Assembly (NCBI GenBank): GCA_900659855.1
Contig: CAACVI010000049.1
Location: 1-64,000, forward strand
Source: Candidatus Desulfarcum epimagneticum
Lineage (GTDB): Bacteria > Desulfobacterota > Desulfobacteria > Desulfobacterales > CR-1
Direction of reading: 5' to 3'
DNA: 64,000 bases
Shown: one piece after another, positions 8,204 to 16,728 of the stretch
Layout of the letters: every line of letters starts with the position of its first letter
How positions within the stretch are numbered: position 1 is the first letter of the stretch
The notes under the pieces: generated by a model
Databases searched by the model: none
What the model saw: the letters and a program-made list of their open reading frames with translations, nothing else
What the model was told of the DNA's origin: nothing
Made by a program: the position numbers and the translations under genes

Positions 8204-9552
8204 ATACCGATGAGGGCGGTGGCGATCATGAAGTAGAAAAAGACGCTGATGATATCCACCGCCGTGGTCACAAAGGGGCCGGTGGCCACAGCGGGATCAA
8301 TGTTGATCCGGGCAAAGGCCATGGGAACCAGGGACCCCACAAATCCCGCGATGGACATGGACGAAAGCACGCCCAGACCCACGGAAAGCGCCAGGGAGAA
8401 GGCGCTGTGCTGAAACTGGGCCACCAGGCCGATGATAAACCCGTACACCACCCCCAGAATCAGGCCGACGGACAGCTCCTTGAACACAACGGACCAGATG
8501 TCGGGTATGTTTAAGCGCCCGGTGGCCAGGCCCCTCACCACGATGGTGGAGGACTGGGTGCCGATGTTTCCCCCCATGCCCATGATCACCGGGATAAAGG
8601 CCGCCAGAAAAGTGAAGCGGGCCAGGCTCATCTCAAAAAAACTGATCACGTAAAAGGCCACGATCCCCCCGGCGCAGCTGGCGAACAGCCAGGGCAGACG
8701 GATTCTGGAGCTTCGCATGACGGACTGGGTCTCGATGAACCCCTCCCCGGCCCCGGCCATTTTCAGTATGTCTTCGGTGGCCTCTTTCCTGAAAATGTCG
8801 ATGACATCATCCACCGTGACGATGCCCACCAGGACGTGGGTCTCATCCACCACCGGCACGGCCAGGATGTCGTAGCGGGCCACAATTTTGGCCACCTCCT
8901 CCTGGTCCATGTCCGTTCTTACGGAAAAGACGTCGGTGGTCATGAAATCCTTGAGCAGGGCGTTGGGAGGGGTGACCACCAGCTGTCTGAGGGAGCTGAC
9001 GCCCGCCAGCTTGCCGTACTCATCCACCACGTAAAGATAAAAGGGCATCTCCACGTCCTGGTGCTCCGTTTGCAGGGATTCAATGGCCTCCTGAACAGTG
9101 GCGTCCTCCTTTAAGGCGATGAAGTCCGGCACCATGATGCCGCCGGCGGTCTGATCGCCATAGCTCAAAAGGCCCTCCACCTCCTCCGAGTCCTCTTTTT
9201 GCATCTTGGCCAGTATGGAGTCGGACATTTCCATGGGAAGACGGCCCAGGAGGTCGGCCACATCGTCGGTGGGCATGTTTTCAAATATTCTGGCCAGCTC
9301 GTCCGCGCCGATGCCGTCCGCAAGGCCCAGGAAATCGTCCTCGTTCAGCTCGCTGAGCAGGATGCCCTTTTGCTCAATGCTGGAGATCATCTCAAACAGC
9401 TTGCGCTGATCGGCGAGAGAAAGGGACCGGAACGCCACCGACAAATCCGCCGCGTGGGAGTGGTTGACGATTTTGCGCAGGTTGGAGACGGCGCCCCGCC
9501 GCAGCAGCCTTTTGACGCTTTCAACCAGTATTTTGTTGGGATCGTTTTGCAT
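8200..9552 (-). CDS. mgtE: MgtE magnesium transporter
   Basis: A 450-residue MgtE channel with the standard layout: a cytoplasmic helical N-domain (about residues 25-130), a pair of CBS domains (about 140-255, with VPDFIALKEDATVQEAIE and TTDVFSVRTDMDQEEVAK), a connecting helix, and five membrane segments (about 285-450). The pore motif region PVIMGMGGNIGTQSSTI is intact. It admits Mg2+ through the inner membrane; the N and CBS domains sense intracellular Mg2+ and close the pore. It lies between the RodZ-like gene and recO, overlapping recO. Confidence 0.95.
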   Translation of the reverse strand: MQNDPNKILVESVKRLLRRGAVSNLRKIVNHSHAADLSVAFRSLSLADQRKLFEMISSIEQKGILLSELNEDDFLGLADGIGADELARIFENMPTDDVADLLGRLPMEMSDSILAKMQKEDSEEVEGLLSYGDQTAGGIMVPDFIALKEDATVQEAIESLQTEHQDVEMPFYLYVVDEYGKLAGVSSLRQLVVTPPNALLKDFMTTDVFSVRTDMDQEEVAKIVARYDILAVPVVDETHVLVGIVTVDDVIDIFRKEATEDILKMAGAGEGFIETQSVMRSSRIRLPWLFASCAGGIVAFYVISFFEMSLARFTFLAAFIPVIMGMGGNIGTQSSTIVVRGLATGRLNIPDIWSVVFKELSVGLILGVVYGFIIGLVAQFQHSAFSLALSVGLGVLSSMSIAGFVGSLVPMAFARINIDPAVATGPFVTTAVDIISVFFYFMIATALIGM

Positions 9553-9586
9553 AAAGACTCGCGCTCCCCATGCCGGGGGGACATAT

Positions 9587-10384
9587 TCACGGCAGCTGTA
9601 TGTTCACCACCTGGCCGTCTCCCCCGACCACCTTCATGGGTTTGTCATTCAAAAACAGACGTATTCCCGCGGCGTTTCCCACCAGCAGGTTAAATCCCCG
9701 CTCGGCTTCCAGTGAGAGATTGTCACCGGGAAGCAGGGAATATTCAGTGGCGTGGTTGTTGTCCGCGATGACCTTGAGCCAGGTCTTTTTGACGGTGACA
9801 ATTTTAAGAAAAAGTTTTTTAGAAATCGCCGACCCGGCCCTTCGCTCCTGTGTTTCCAAATAGGACTTCCCCGGGCCCGGCGCCCGGGCTTTGCCTGCGG
9901 GAAAAGCCGGGTCTGTTTTGGGCGTCTTGGCCCCGGTCAAAACGGCCTGGGATTTTCCCGCCGCCGATCCATGGGAGCCTTCGCCGCTGGAAACATCTTT
10001 TTCAGGAAGAGAGATGACAAACAGGCAAACGGCCACCAGTATCGCGAAAGACGTCAGGGCCAGACCCAGGCGAAGCCAGAATTTGGGATTGGGGTCTTCA
10101 AGATTCAGATCAATTTTCACCTCTTCCTGAATATCCTCCCGGTTTGACGCGTAGCGCCGGACGGCCTCGTCGCCGTCAGCCCCCACCGCCTTGGCGTAGG
10201 CCCTTAAAAAACCCTTCACAAAGACTTCGGACGGAAGCCCGGAGTGGTCTTCTTTCTCAATCATATGAAGAGTTTCGATCCCGATTCGCGTTTCGGCTGA
10301 AATGTCCTCAAGATTCATCCTTTTTTCAAGCCGTATGCTCTGGAGATACCGGCCGAATGACAGCATGCTGTAATCTTTGCCCAT
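9587..10384 (-). CDS. RodZ-like protein (N-terminal HTH, membrane anchor, DUF4115)
   Basis: A 265-residue bitopic protein. Residues 7-75 form a Cro-type helix-turn-helix (LQSIRLEKRMNLEDIS, VFVKGFLRAYAKAVG), a single membrane helix lies near 107-127, and after a low-complexity linker the C-terminal part (about 185-265) fits the periplasmic DUF4115 domain of RodZ. RodZ links the MreB cytoskeleton to the elongation machinery and helps set rod shape. No mreB gene is in the window, so the role is by family. A second Met six residues in (10366) is an alternative start. Confidence 0.85.
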   Translation of the reverse strand: MGKDYSMLSFGRYLQSIRLEKRMNLEDISAETRIGIETLHMIEKEDHSGLPSEVFVKGFLRAYAKAVGADGDEAVRRYASNREDIQEEVKIDLNLEDPNPKFWLRLGLALTSFAILVAVCLFVISLPEKDVSSGEGSHGSAAGKSQAVLTGAKTPKTDPAFPAGKARAPGPGKSYLETQERRAGSAISKKLFLKIVTVKKTWLKVIADNNHATEYSLLPGDNLSLEAERGFNLLVGNAAGIRLFLNDKPMKVVGGDGQVVNIQLP

Positions 10385-10449
10385 GTGGTTTTGCCCTTTT
10401 CGCGTGTTTTAAATGATGATGATAAACCCGTAAAAAAGCTTGGGATGGC

Positions 10450-10504
10450 TAAATTAAAAATAAGCGCTGCAACGCCGCGGATCGGATTTTTTACGGCGCC
10501 GTCA
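10450..10504. repeat. half copy of the glyQ-glyS palindromic element
   Basis: This stretch matches the right half of the 5311-5432 element nearly base for base: AATTAAAAATAA, CGCTGCAAC, then ATCGGATTTTTTACGGCG. It ends inside the stop codon of the SurA-like gene (TGA, complement of 10502-10504). No matching left arm is present, so it is a solo half. The remaining bases up to the RodZ-like start hold nothing else recognisable. Confidence 0.75.
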
Positions 10505-11497
10505 AATGATGATTTTCACATAAGACCGGGCCCTCAGTCTCAAAAGCCATTCCCGGTAGCTTTTGTCCACCTTTTCACGGTACAGCTTGTCTTCGATCCA
10601 CCCCGAGGCCTCCTCAAGGGTCGTGTCGATGGGAAGCTCTACTTTTTCCACAAAAAACACCTGGAACCCCCGGGCGGTTTTGAGAATGGAGGTGAGTTCC
10701 CCGGCTTTGAGCCCTTCCACCGCCGCTTTGATCCGGGGGGAAAGCTCGTCGTGTTTGAACACATCGGCCTGTTCCCATTCCCGGTCTTCCCCGTAATAGG
10801 CGGCGGCCACATCCTCAAAAGATTCCCCGTCCAGAAGCCGGGCCTGGGCCGCTTCAATCTTTTTTAAAGCCTCGTCCTTTTCTTCGGCCAGAGCGCCGGG
10901 GGGGATCTTCTCCGCTATTTTTTTCAGATGGTATTTTTTGTCCCCGGCGAACTGATCCAGGTGGGAGTCGTAATAATCCCGGAGTTCCTGTTCGGCGACA
11001 ATGATCTTGGATCTCACCTCATAGTTCAAAAGCCGCTGCCGAAGAATCTCGTTCTTTTTGTTCTCCCGGTATCCCTCAATGGTGACGCCCTCGCTTTTAA
11101 GGGCCCGGATCAATTCCTCATCCGTCAAAAAATTTCGCTTCTTCACTTCTTCGACGGCCAGATCGATCTCGGTTTCAGAGACGGTGATCTTCTGTCTCTC
11201 GATTTCCTGGCGGGTCAAAAGCCCGTCGATCAGATCATTTAAAATGTCCTGACGCACATTGAACAGCATTTTCCGCTCTTTTTCAGAGTCATAGCCCATG
11301 TTCACGATCTTGTCGGAATAGGGCTTCATCTCCTGGTTAAGATCAAAAAGGGACACAATGTCATGGTTCACAATGGCCACGACCCGGTCGATGACCCTGG
11401 CGGCCGCCCGGGGGGGGGAAAACAACAGCCCACCGCACAAAAAAAACGTCACAATCCATATGGCGCGCCCTTTGGCCGCGCTGTTTTTCGTTTTCAT
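10502..11497 (-). CDS. SurA-like periplasmic chaperone / parvulin peptidyl-prolyl isomerase
   Basis: A 331-residue exported protein. A signal peptide covers about residues 1-33 (hydrophobic IWIVTFFLCGGLLF, then AAA). The SurA N-terminal chaperone domain follows (VIDRVVAIVNHDIVSLFDL to about 175). A parvulin-type domain lies around 180-290, with LLDGESFEDVAAAYYGE and the closing RGFQVFFVEKVE. SurA family members guide outer-membrane proteins through the periplasm. It is the second of two SurA-related genes in tandem downstream of mfd. The stop lies inside a repeat element. Confidence 0.88.
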   Translation of the reverse strand: MKTKNSAAKGRAIWIVTFFLCGGLLFSPPRAAARVIDRVVAIVNHDIVSLFDLNQEMKPYSDKIVNMGYDSEKERKMLFNVRQDILNDLIDGLLTRQEIERQKITVSETEIDLAVEEVKKRNFLTDEELIRALKSEGVTIEGYRENKKNEILRQRLLNYEVRSKIIVAEQELRDYYDSHLDQFAGDKKYHLKKIAEKIPPGALAEEKDEALKKIEAAQARLLDGESFEDVAAAYYGEDREWEQADVFKHDELSPRIKAAVEGLKAGELTSILKTARGFQVFFVEKVELPIDTTLEEASGWIEDKLYREKVDKSYREWLLRLRARSYVKIII

Positions 11498-11583
11498 ATC
11501 TCACCTAAACTTTTTTACGAGTTGACCATTTTTAGAAGTTTATCCATATATTGGATGTGGGCCCCGGCCTGACGCAATTCCCT

Positions 11584-12297
11584 TCAACGGCCCGCCTCAT
11601 CAAGCATGGCTTCCCACAATTCGCGGTTGATTTGAAGCGGGTATCGCTCCCGCAGGCCACTGATCCAGGGCCCGTAGGCCTCCTCAATTTTCTTTCTTCG
11701 AATCTGGAGAATAATCCTCCGGTTTATTTCCTCGGCGGACGCCCCGGCCTTCCCGTCGGAGGATCCGTCCGCCTGAATTTTTTCTTCGTTTTCCCGCCCC
11801 TGGTAATAGTCCGCGATGTCTTTGGGGCCGATGGCGATTTTTTCCCCCAGTTCGGCTTTCATAAGCCGTTCGATCAAAAGCCGGCGCCTGAGCTCTTTTT
11901 TCCAGGAATCGTATGAAACCGCGTTTTCCAGAAACAGGTCCTCAAAAACCTGGTCGGGATAGTCCTGTTTAATCTTTGCTATCTCATCCTCAAGCTCGGG
12001 GTCGGAAATATCAATCTCCAGCTGTCCGGCATGCTCCAGAAGGACGGCCTCCTCGATTTTCTGATTCAGGCGCCACATCATGGCGGTTTCAAAATCCCGG
12101 CGGTTTTCCTCTAATTTATAGTCGTAGGCCTCCATGGAGAGTTCAAAGGCCCGGTTGAAATCGTCCTTTGTGATGACCGTTTTCCCGGCCCGGATCAGGT
12201 CCTCATCGTCTCTACCCGCGTCCGGGACCCCGCAGGCGGCGACAAGGAACGCGAGGGCCGCGACCTGGACCCCCCATAAAAAAAACGCTTTTTTCAA
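11584..12297 (-). CDS. SurA-type lipoprotein chaperone without a recognisable isomerase domain
   Basis: A 237-residue lipoprotein. From the TTG at 12297 the N-terminus is a short signal peptide ending in lipobox LVAAC, lipid-carrying Cys about residue 22. GGAG five bases upstream favours this start over the ATG at 12336, which would overlap mfd. A SurA-like helical domain follows (DFNRAFELSMEAY, LNQKIEEAVLLEHA, LRRRLLIERLMKAEL). The C-terminus contains a KIEEAYGPWISGLRE helix like the end of SurA but no parvulin core. It probably acts as a membrane-tethered holdase together with the next gene. Confidence 0.75.
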   Translation of the reverse strand: MKKAFFLWGVQVAALAFLVAACGVPDAGRDDEDLIRAGKTVITKDDFNRAFELSMEAYDYKLEENRRDFETAMMWRLNQKIEEAVLLEHAGQLEIDISDPELEDEIAKIKQDYPDQVFEDLFLENAVSYDSWKKELRRRLLIERLMKAELGEKIAIGPKDIADYYQGRENEEKIQADGSSDGKAGASAEEINRRIILQIRRKKIEEAYGPWISGLRERYPLQINRELWEAMLDEAGR

Positions 12298-12322
12298 TTT
12301 AACTCCATTCTTTGATAAAAGT

Positions 12323-15300
12323 CTAAATGCTAACACGTCGGGCGATTTCTTTCAAGATGTTTTTGATGTCCATGACGCTTCCCCGAACCGGGCGCTTTTT
12401 AAGCCGCGCTTTTAAAAAATGTCCGGGGATGATCTCAAAAACGCCGAGCCCGGATTCGTCCATGTCCGCGACGCCCGGTATGTTTTCCTGGTGGGCCGAC
12501 GAAAAATAAAGGGAAAGAATATTTTTTTCCAGCTTGAGTTTTTTCACCCCGGCCCGGACGCACATGACCCTCAGCGCCATTTTCATCAAAAGGTTCTCCA
12601 CCTCTTCGGGCATGGCGCCGAAACGGTCGGTCAGCTCATTTTTGAACCCGGCCAGGTCTTTGAGCCGGGTCATCTCGGACATGCGCCGATACGCCCGGAG
12701 GCGCTGATCGATGTCCGGGATATACGATTCGGGAAGAAGGGCCGACAGGGGAACGCTCACCTCCGGGTCCAGGGGCTCGGCGGCGGCCTCCCCTTTAAGC
12801 TCGGACACGGCCTGCTCCATGAGTTTTAAAAACATGTCATAGCCCACCGCCGCGATATGGCCGGACTGATCCGCGCCCAGGATGCTTCCCCCTCCCCGGA
12901 TTCGCAGATCGCTCATGGCGATCTCAAATCCCGCCCCCAGCTCGCTGTGATCCATGAGGGCCTTCATGCGTTTTTTGGCGTCTTTGCTCAAAAGGCTTTC
13001 ATCAGGAACAAACAAAAACGCGTAGGCCTGCTCCCCGGAGCGCCCCACCCGGCCCCTGAGCTGATACATCTGGGCCAGCCCGAACCGGTCCGCCCGGTTA
13101 ATGAAGATGGTGTTGGCCGCCGGAATATCCAGGCCCGCCTCCACGATGGTGGTGCACACCAGCATGTCCAGCTTCCGGTTGAAAAAATCCATCATCACAT
13201 TTTCCAGTTTGTCGCTTCCCAGGCGGCTGTGGGCCACGCCCAGACGGACTTCGGGGACCAGCCTGGACAGATGATCGGCCATGTTCCAGATGGAGCTGAT
13301 GTTGTTGTGCAAAAAAAAGATCTGCCCTCCCCGGGCCAGCTCCTTTTGGATGGCGCCGGCGATGACCCGATCCTCCCATTCGCATATGTAGGTGATGATG
13401 GGGCGGCGAAGCTCGGGCGGGGTGGAGATGACGCTGATGTCCCGCATTCCGGTGAGGGAAAGGTGAAGGGTCCGGGGGATGGGCGTGGCCGTCAGCGTCA
13501 AAACATCCACCGCTTCCCTCAGGCTTTTGAGTTTTTCCTTGTGTTTGACCCCGAAACGCTGCTCCTCGTCCAGGATCAGAAGGCCCAGGCGCTTAAACGC
13601 CACGTCCCCGGACAGCAGGCGGTGGGTCCCGATGACAATGTCCACCGCGCCGTTTGTCACGCCTTCAATGATGTCTTTGCCTTTCCTTGCCCCGACAAAC
13701 CGGCTCAGGCATTCGATCCGGATGGGGAACTCCTTGAAACGCGCCTTGAATGTCTCAAAATGCTGATGCGCCAGGACCGTTGTGGGAACCATCAGGGCGA
13801 TCTGATGGCCGTTCCAGGCCGCCAGGAAAGCGGCCCTTAACGCCACCTCGGTTTTTCCGTACCCCACATCCCCGCACACCAGACGGTCCATGGGAAGGGG
13901 CCGGGCCATGTCGTGAAACACGTCCTCAATGGCGCGGCGCTGATCCGGGGTCTCCTCATATTCAAACCCCGCCTCAAAGCGCTCCATATCGCCGTCGGAG
14001 TCTTTAAAGGCGCGGCCCCTGGCCACTTTTCGCCGGGCGTAGAGTTTGAGAAGGTCCCCGGCTATTTTCCGGGCCGCCTTTTTGACTTTTTTCCTCACCC
14101 GGTCCCAGGACGGGCCTCCCAGCTTGTCCAGGGGCGGCTCGGCCCCCTCGGCGCCCATGTATCTCCGGGCCGCGCCGATGCGCTCAACCGGAAGATAAAG
14201 CCTGTCGTCGTCCCGGTAAACAATCAAAAGATAATCCCCGAAAACCCGCTCGACCTCCAGCTTGACCAGCCCCTGGTAACGCCCCACCCCGTGATCCGCG
14301 TGAACCACCAGGTCTCCTGTTTTCAAATCCCCGGTTTTGAGAAGCGCGGAGCCCGGGGACCTTTTCCGCCGTGTCTTTCGTTTCGCGCCCGATCCGAAGA
14401 TCTCGGCGTCGGTGATCACCGCCGCCTCCCCGGGCCACGCGAATCCGGCGGAGAGGTTTCCCGTCGCCGCCGCCACGCCCCCCCGGGCCTTCATGGCCTC
14501 CGGAAAACCGTCCGCCGGACGCAGCGGAACGCCGTATCCTTCCAGGAGGGAGCGCGCCGCCTCGGTCCGGCGCCCGGAGCCGGATGCCAGAACGATTTTA
14601 AGCCCGGTCTCCAGATGGCCGTTTATCCACTTGGCCAGGGGGGCGAAGGGGGTGTCCTTTGAGCGGGAAAATTTCAGGGCCTCTCCCAAAGCCGCGTTGT
14701 CCCGGACCGAAAAATCAAATTCCGGCGGCGCGTCGGCGTCCGGCATGGAGCCGGTCATGGAAAAGGACCGGACGGACAGGGGCCTTGAGGGGCTTAAAAT
14801 CCGCAAAGCCTCCTCCCATTCCAGGAACAGGTCCCCGGGCTCCGGCGCCGGGACCCGGCTTTCGACGGCCTCCAGACGCTCTTTTTTGATCCTTTCGCCC
14901 AGGCGCCGGGCCTGGTCCTCGATTTCCTCCCGGTCCATGAAAATCACCAGGGCGTCTTGGGGAATGTAGTCCAAAAAAATCCCGGGTTTTTCGTAAAGCA
15001 GGGGAAGAAAATTTTCAATACCCGGGAAAAACCCCTCTTTTTTGAATCGCTCGGCCATCCGGACCATCTTTTTGGCCGGAACGCCCGCAGACCTTCCCAA
15101 TTTTTTCATGCGGCGGACAAAACCGTCCCTGGAGCCCGGCTCAAACGCCACCTCCCGGGCGGGAAGAATCACCGCCTCATGGACGTCTTTTTTTTTCTTC
15201 TGGGTGGCGGCTGAAAAAAACCGCATGGACTCCACCATGTCCCCGAAAAACTCCATGCGCAGGGGATCGTCGTACAACGGGGAGTAGATGTCCACAATTC

Positions 15301-15826
15301 CCCCCCGGACGCTGAAATCCCCGGGATCCTCCACCATGGAGACATGGGAATACCCCCCCGCGACCAGCCTGGCCGAAAGGGCCTCCCGGTCCATCTCCTC
15401 TCCAGCCTCCGCCGGCTCGGCGAATCCGGAAAGGGCGTGTTTGGGAATGAGCTTTTTCAAAAGCCCCTCCACGGTGGTCACCACGACACCGTCCGCGCCC
15501 TCCATCATTTCGTAAAGAGTCCGGACCCGGCGCCCGGCCGTTTCGCTGTGAAACTCCACCCGCTTGTAGGGAGAAATGTTGTACGGGGGGAAAAACGCGA
15601 CCCGGCTTTTTAAAAAGAACTCCATGTCCTGGACCAGGGTTTCCGCGTCCGGGGCCGACGGGGCCACAATGACCAAAGGCCGGCCCAGCTCTTCGCGCAG
15701 CCTCGCCGCCAGATAGGCCCGGCCCGAGCCCTTCAGGCCGGCGCAGACGATCTCCGATTTCCGTCCGGCCACGATGTTTGAAAACGATTTTATTGAAATT
15801 TTTTCTTGATTTTGATTTATAAACAA
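12323..15826 (-). CDS. mfd: transcription-repair coupling factor
   Basis: Mfd removes RNA polymerase stalled at DNA damage and recruits UvrA. The 1167-residue product shows the UvrB-like N-terminal region (about 1-330), the polymerase-binding CarD/RID domain (TGDLVVHADHGVGRYQG, near residue 500), the translocase motor with Walker A LVCGDVGYGKTEVA near 645 and DEEQ in LLILDEEQRFG, the RGRVGRSGEQAYAF motif VI region, and the C-terminal TRCF domain. The open frame runs on through the tRNA-Thr gene to 16144, which is an artefact. The TTG at 15826 gives the family length and is preferred; a GTG further in is the alternative. Confidence 0.93.
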   Translation of the reverse strand: MFINQNQEKISIKSFSNIVAGRKSEIVCAGLKGSGRAYLAARLREELGRPLVIVAPSAPDAETLVQDMEFFLKSRVAFFPPYNISPYKRVEFHSETAGRRVRTLYEMMEGADGVVVTTVEGLLKKLIPKHALSGFAEPAEAGEEMDREALSARLVAGGYSHVSMVEDPGDFSVRGGIVDIYSPLYDDPLRMEFFGDMVESMRFFSAATQKKKKDVHEAVILPAREVAFEPGSRDGFVRRMKKLGRSAGVPAKKMVRMAERFKKEGFFPGIENFLPLLYEKPGIFLDYIPQDALVIFMDREEIEDQARRLGERIKKERLEAVESRVPAPEPGDLFLEWEEALRILSPSRPLSVRSFSMTGSMPDADAPPEFDFSVRDNAALGEALKFSRSKDTPFAPLAKWINGHLETGLKIVLASGSGRRTEAARSLLEGYGVPLRPADGFPEAMKARGGVAAATGNLSAGFAWPGEAAVITDAEIFGSGAKRKTRRKRSPGSALLKTGDLKTGDLVVHADHGVGRYQGLVKLEVERVFGDYLLIVYRDDDRLYLPVERIGAARRYMGAEGAEPPLDKLGGPSWDRVRKKVKKAARKIAGDLLKLYARRKVARGRAFKDSDGDMERFEAGFEYEETPDQRRAIEDVFHDMARPLPMDRLVCGDVGYGKTEVALRAAFLAAWNGHQIALMVPTTVLAHQHFETFKARFKEFPIRIECLSRFVGARKGKDIIEGVTNGAVDIVIGTHRLLSGDVAFKRLGLLILDEEQRFGVKHKEKLKSLREAVDVLTLTATPIPRTLHLSLTGMRDISVISTPPELRRPIITYICEWEDRVIAGAIQKELARGGQIFFLHNNISSIWNMADHLSRLVPEVRLGVAHSRLGSDKLENVMMDFFNRKLDMLVCTTIVEAGLDIPAANTIFINRADRFGLAQMYQLRGRVGRSGEQAYAFLFVPDESLLSKDAKKRMKALMDHSELGAGFEIAMSDLRIRGGGSILGADQSGHIAAVGYDMFLKLMEQAVSELKGEAAAEPLDPEVSVPLSALLPESYIPDIDQRLRAYRRMSEMTRLKDLAGFKNELTDRFGAMPEEVENLLMKMALRVMCVRAGVKKLKLEKNILSLYFSSAHQENIPGVADMDESGLGVFEIIPGHFLKARLKKRPVRGSVMDIKNILKEIARRVSI

Positions 15827-15840
15827 TTTATTTATATTCT
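15812..15840 (+). promoter_or_regulatory. candidate sigma70-type promoter of tRNA-Thr
   Basis: TTGATT at 15812-15817 and TATTCT at 15835-15840 are separated by 17 bases in an AT-rich stretch, 15 bases before the tRNA. An alternative -10 is TATATT at 15833-15838. The stretch overlaps the 5' end of mfd on the other strand. Confidence 0.4.
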
Positions 15841-15855
15841 TCGCGTATTTAAGTA

Positions 15856-15931
15856 GCCGGCGTAGCTCAACTGGCAGAGCGGCTGATTCGTAATCAGCAG
15901 GCAGGCGGTTCGAATCCGCCCGTCGGCTCCA
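15856..15931 (+). tRNA. tRNA-Thr (anticodon CGT)
   Basis: A full cloverleaf can be drawn. Acceptor arm GCCGGCG pairs with CGTCGGC with one G-T wobble. The D arm is GCTC/GAGC. The anticodon stem GCTGA/TCAGC holds loop TTCGTAA, giving anticodon CGT, which reads ACG (Thr). The T arm is GGCGG, TTCGAAT, CCGCC. CCA is encoded at 15929-15931. The opposite strand is read by a spurious N-terminal extension of mfd. Confidence 0.96.
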
Positions 15932-16025
15932 TTGAAAACCCAAACAGGTCAAAACAAAAGCGGGCCGGCGGCCCGTATGACTGTGTAATACATTATCCCC
16001 GGCATGACAAGGAAAAGCGTGACGC

Positions 16026-16190
16026 ATGACCCCACCGGACGAATGGAAAAACGAGCTGGATAAAATATCCAGGCGCGTGGATGAAATCATGAAAAAGGTC
16101 GAGACGGCGGCCGCTTTCGGGGAAGACGAACCGGACCCAGTCATCCGAATGGATGACCACGCGGCGAAAAACGACGCCTCCCGGATTTAA
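16026..16190 (+). CDS. small charged protein of unknown function upstream of ihfA
   Basis: A 54-residue frame that starts at ATG 16026 with AAGGA 11 bases before it and ends at TAA 16190, 32 bases before the ihfA start. The N-terminal half is a likely amphipathic helix (WKNELDKISRRVDEIMKKVE). The C-terminal half is acidic and probably disordered. There is no signal peptide. Position and composition suggest a real co-transcribed gene, but I recognise no family. Confidence 0.45.
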   Translation: MTPPDEWKNELDKISRRVDEIMKKVETAAAFGEDEPDPVIRMDDHAAKNDASRI

Positions 16191-16222
16191 GCCGGGCGGC
16201 CATGACCCACAGGAGGAGCTTT

Positions 16223-16507
16223 GTGGCGTTAACGAAAAATGACATTGTGGTAAAGGTTCACGAACTGGGTTTCACCAAGAAAAGATCGGTGGAAATCGTT
16301 GAGTCTCTCATTGAAATCATCAAACTCAAGCTTGAGCAGGGAGATGATGTTCTGATTTCGGGCTTCGGCAAGTTCTGCGTCAAGGAAAAAAAGAAACGCA
16401 GGGGCAGAAACCCCTCCACCGGAGAAGACCTGGACCTTCGCGCCAGGCGGGTGGTCACCTTTAAATGCTCTGGGAAATTACGGGAAAGGATCAATTCCTT
16501 GGAATGA
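16223..16507 (+). CDS. ihfA: integration host factor alpha-type DNA-binding protein (HU/IHF family)
   Basis: A 94-residue HU/IHF-family DNA-bending protein. It begins ALTKNDIVVKVHELGFTKKR, contains the beta-arm region GFGKFCVKEKKKRRGRNPSTGED with the Pro that intercalates DNA, and ends with RRVVTFKCSGKLRERIN. This pattern is closer to IhfA than to HU. The GTG at 16223 is preferred because AGGAGG lies at 16211-16216; the ATG at 16202 would read through that ribosome site. It bends DNA for promoter architecture and recombination. A strong terminator follows. Confidence 0.92.
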   Translation: MALTKNDIVVKVHELGFTKKRSVEIVESLIEIIKLKLEQGDDVLISGFGKFCVKEKKKRRGRNPSTGEDLDLRARRVVTFKCSGKLRERINSLE

Positions 16508-16612
16508 CGGCCTTGATCGAAAAAACCTCCGAACCCGGGGCCTGTTTTTTTCGCCTGTTTGTTTAAAGGGTCGCCTGTTTTTTCAAAACAGCGCCTTTTT
16601 TTTTAGCGGTCC

Positions 16613-16647
16613 ATAACCCCGCAAGCGTATTCGCGGGGTTATTTTTT
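16613..16647 (+). terminator. intrinsic terminator after ihfA
   Basis: ATAACCCCGC at 16613-16622 pairs perfectly with GCGGGGTTAT at 16633-16642 around a 10-base loop, followed by TTTTTT to 16647. About 15 bases upstream is a weaker second hairpin (CTGTTTT/AAAACAG) with a nine-T run, so ihfA may have tandem terminators. Confidence 0.85.
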
Positions 16648-16673
16648 GGCCGCTTTCGCCAAAAAAACACAGG

Positions 16674-16708
16674 GGCTCGCTCAAAAATCAGTTATTTTTG
16701 AGCGAGCC
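16674..16708. repeat. 15-bp palindrome in the fabH leader (dispersed element family 2)
   Basis: GGCTCGCTCAAAAAT at 16674-16688 pairs perfectly with ATTTTTGAGCGAGCC at 16694-16708, loop CAGTT. It lies 20 bases before the fabH ATG. The same left arm, with the loop in the opposite orientation, recurs at 25429-25457. As RNA it would form a strong hairpin just ahead of the fabH ribosome site (AAGG at 16717-16720). Confidence 0.85.
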
Positions 16709-16728
16709 TCCAACATAAGGACTTGCCC

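Noticed and set aside
12857-13840. 327-codon plus-strand frame opposite mfd
   Set aside because: Antisense shadow of the Mfd motor domain; composition is typical of reverse reading of GC-rich genes.
15827-16144. Upstream extension of the mfd frame by about 106 codons
   Set aside because: It reads backwards through the tRNA-Thr gene and a small ORF; mfd family length is already reached from 15826.
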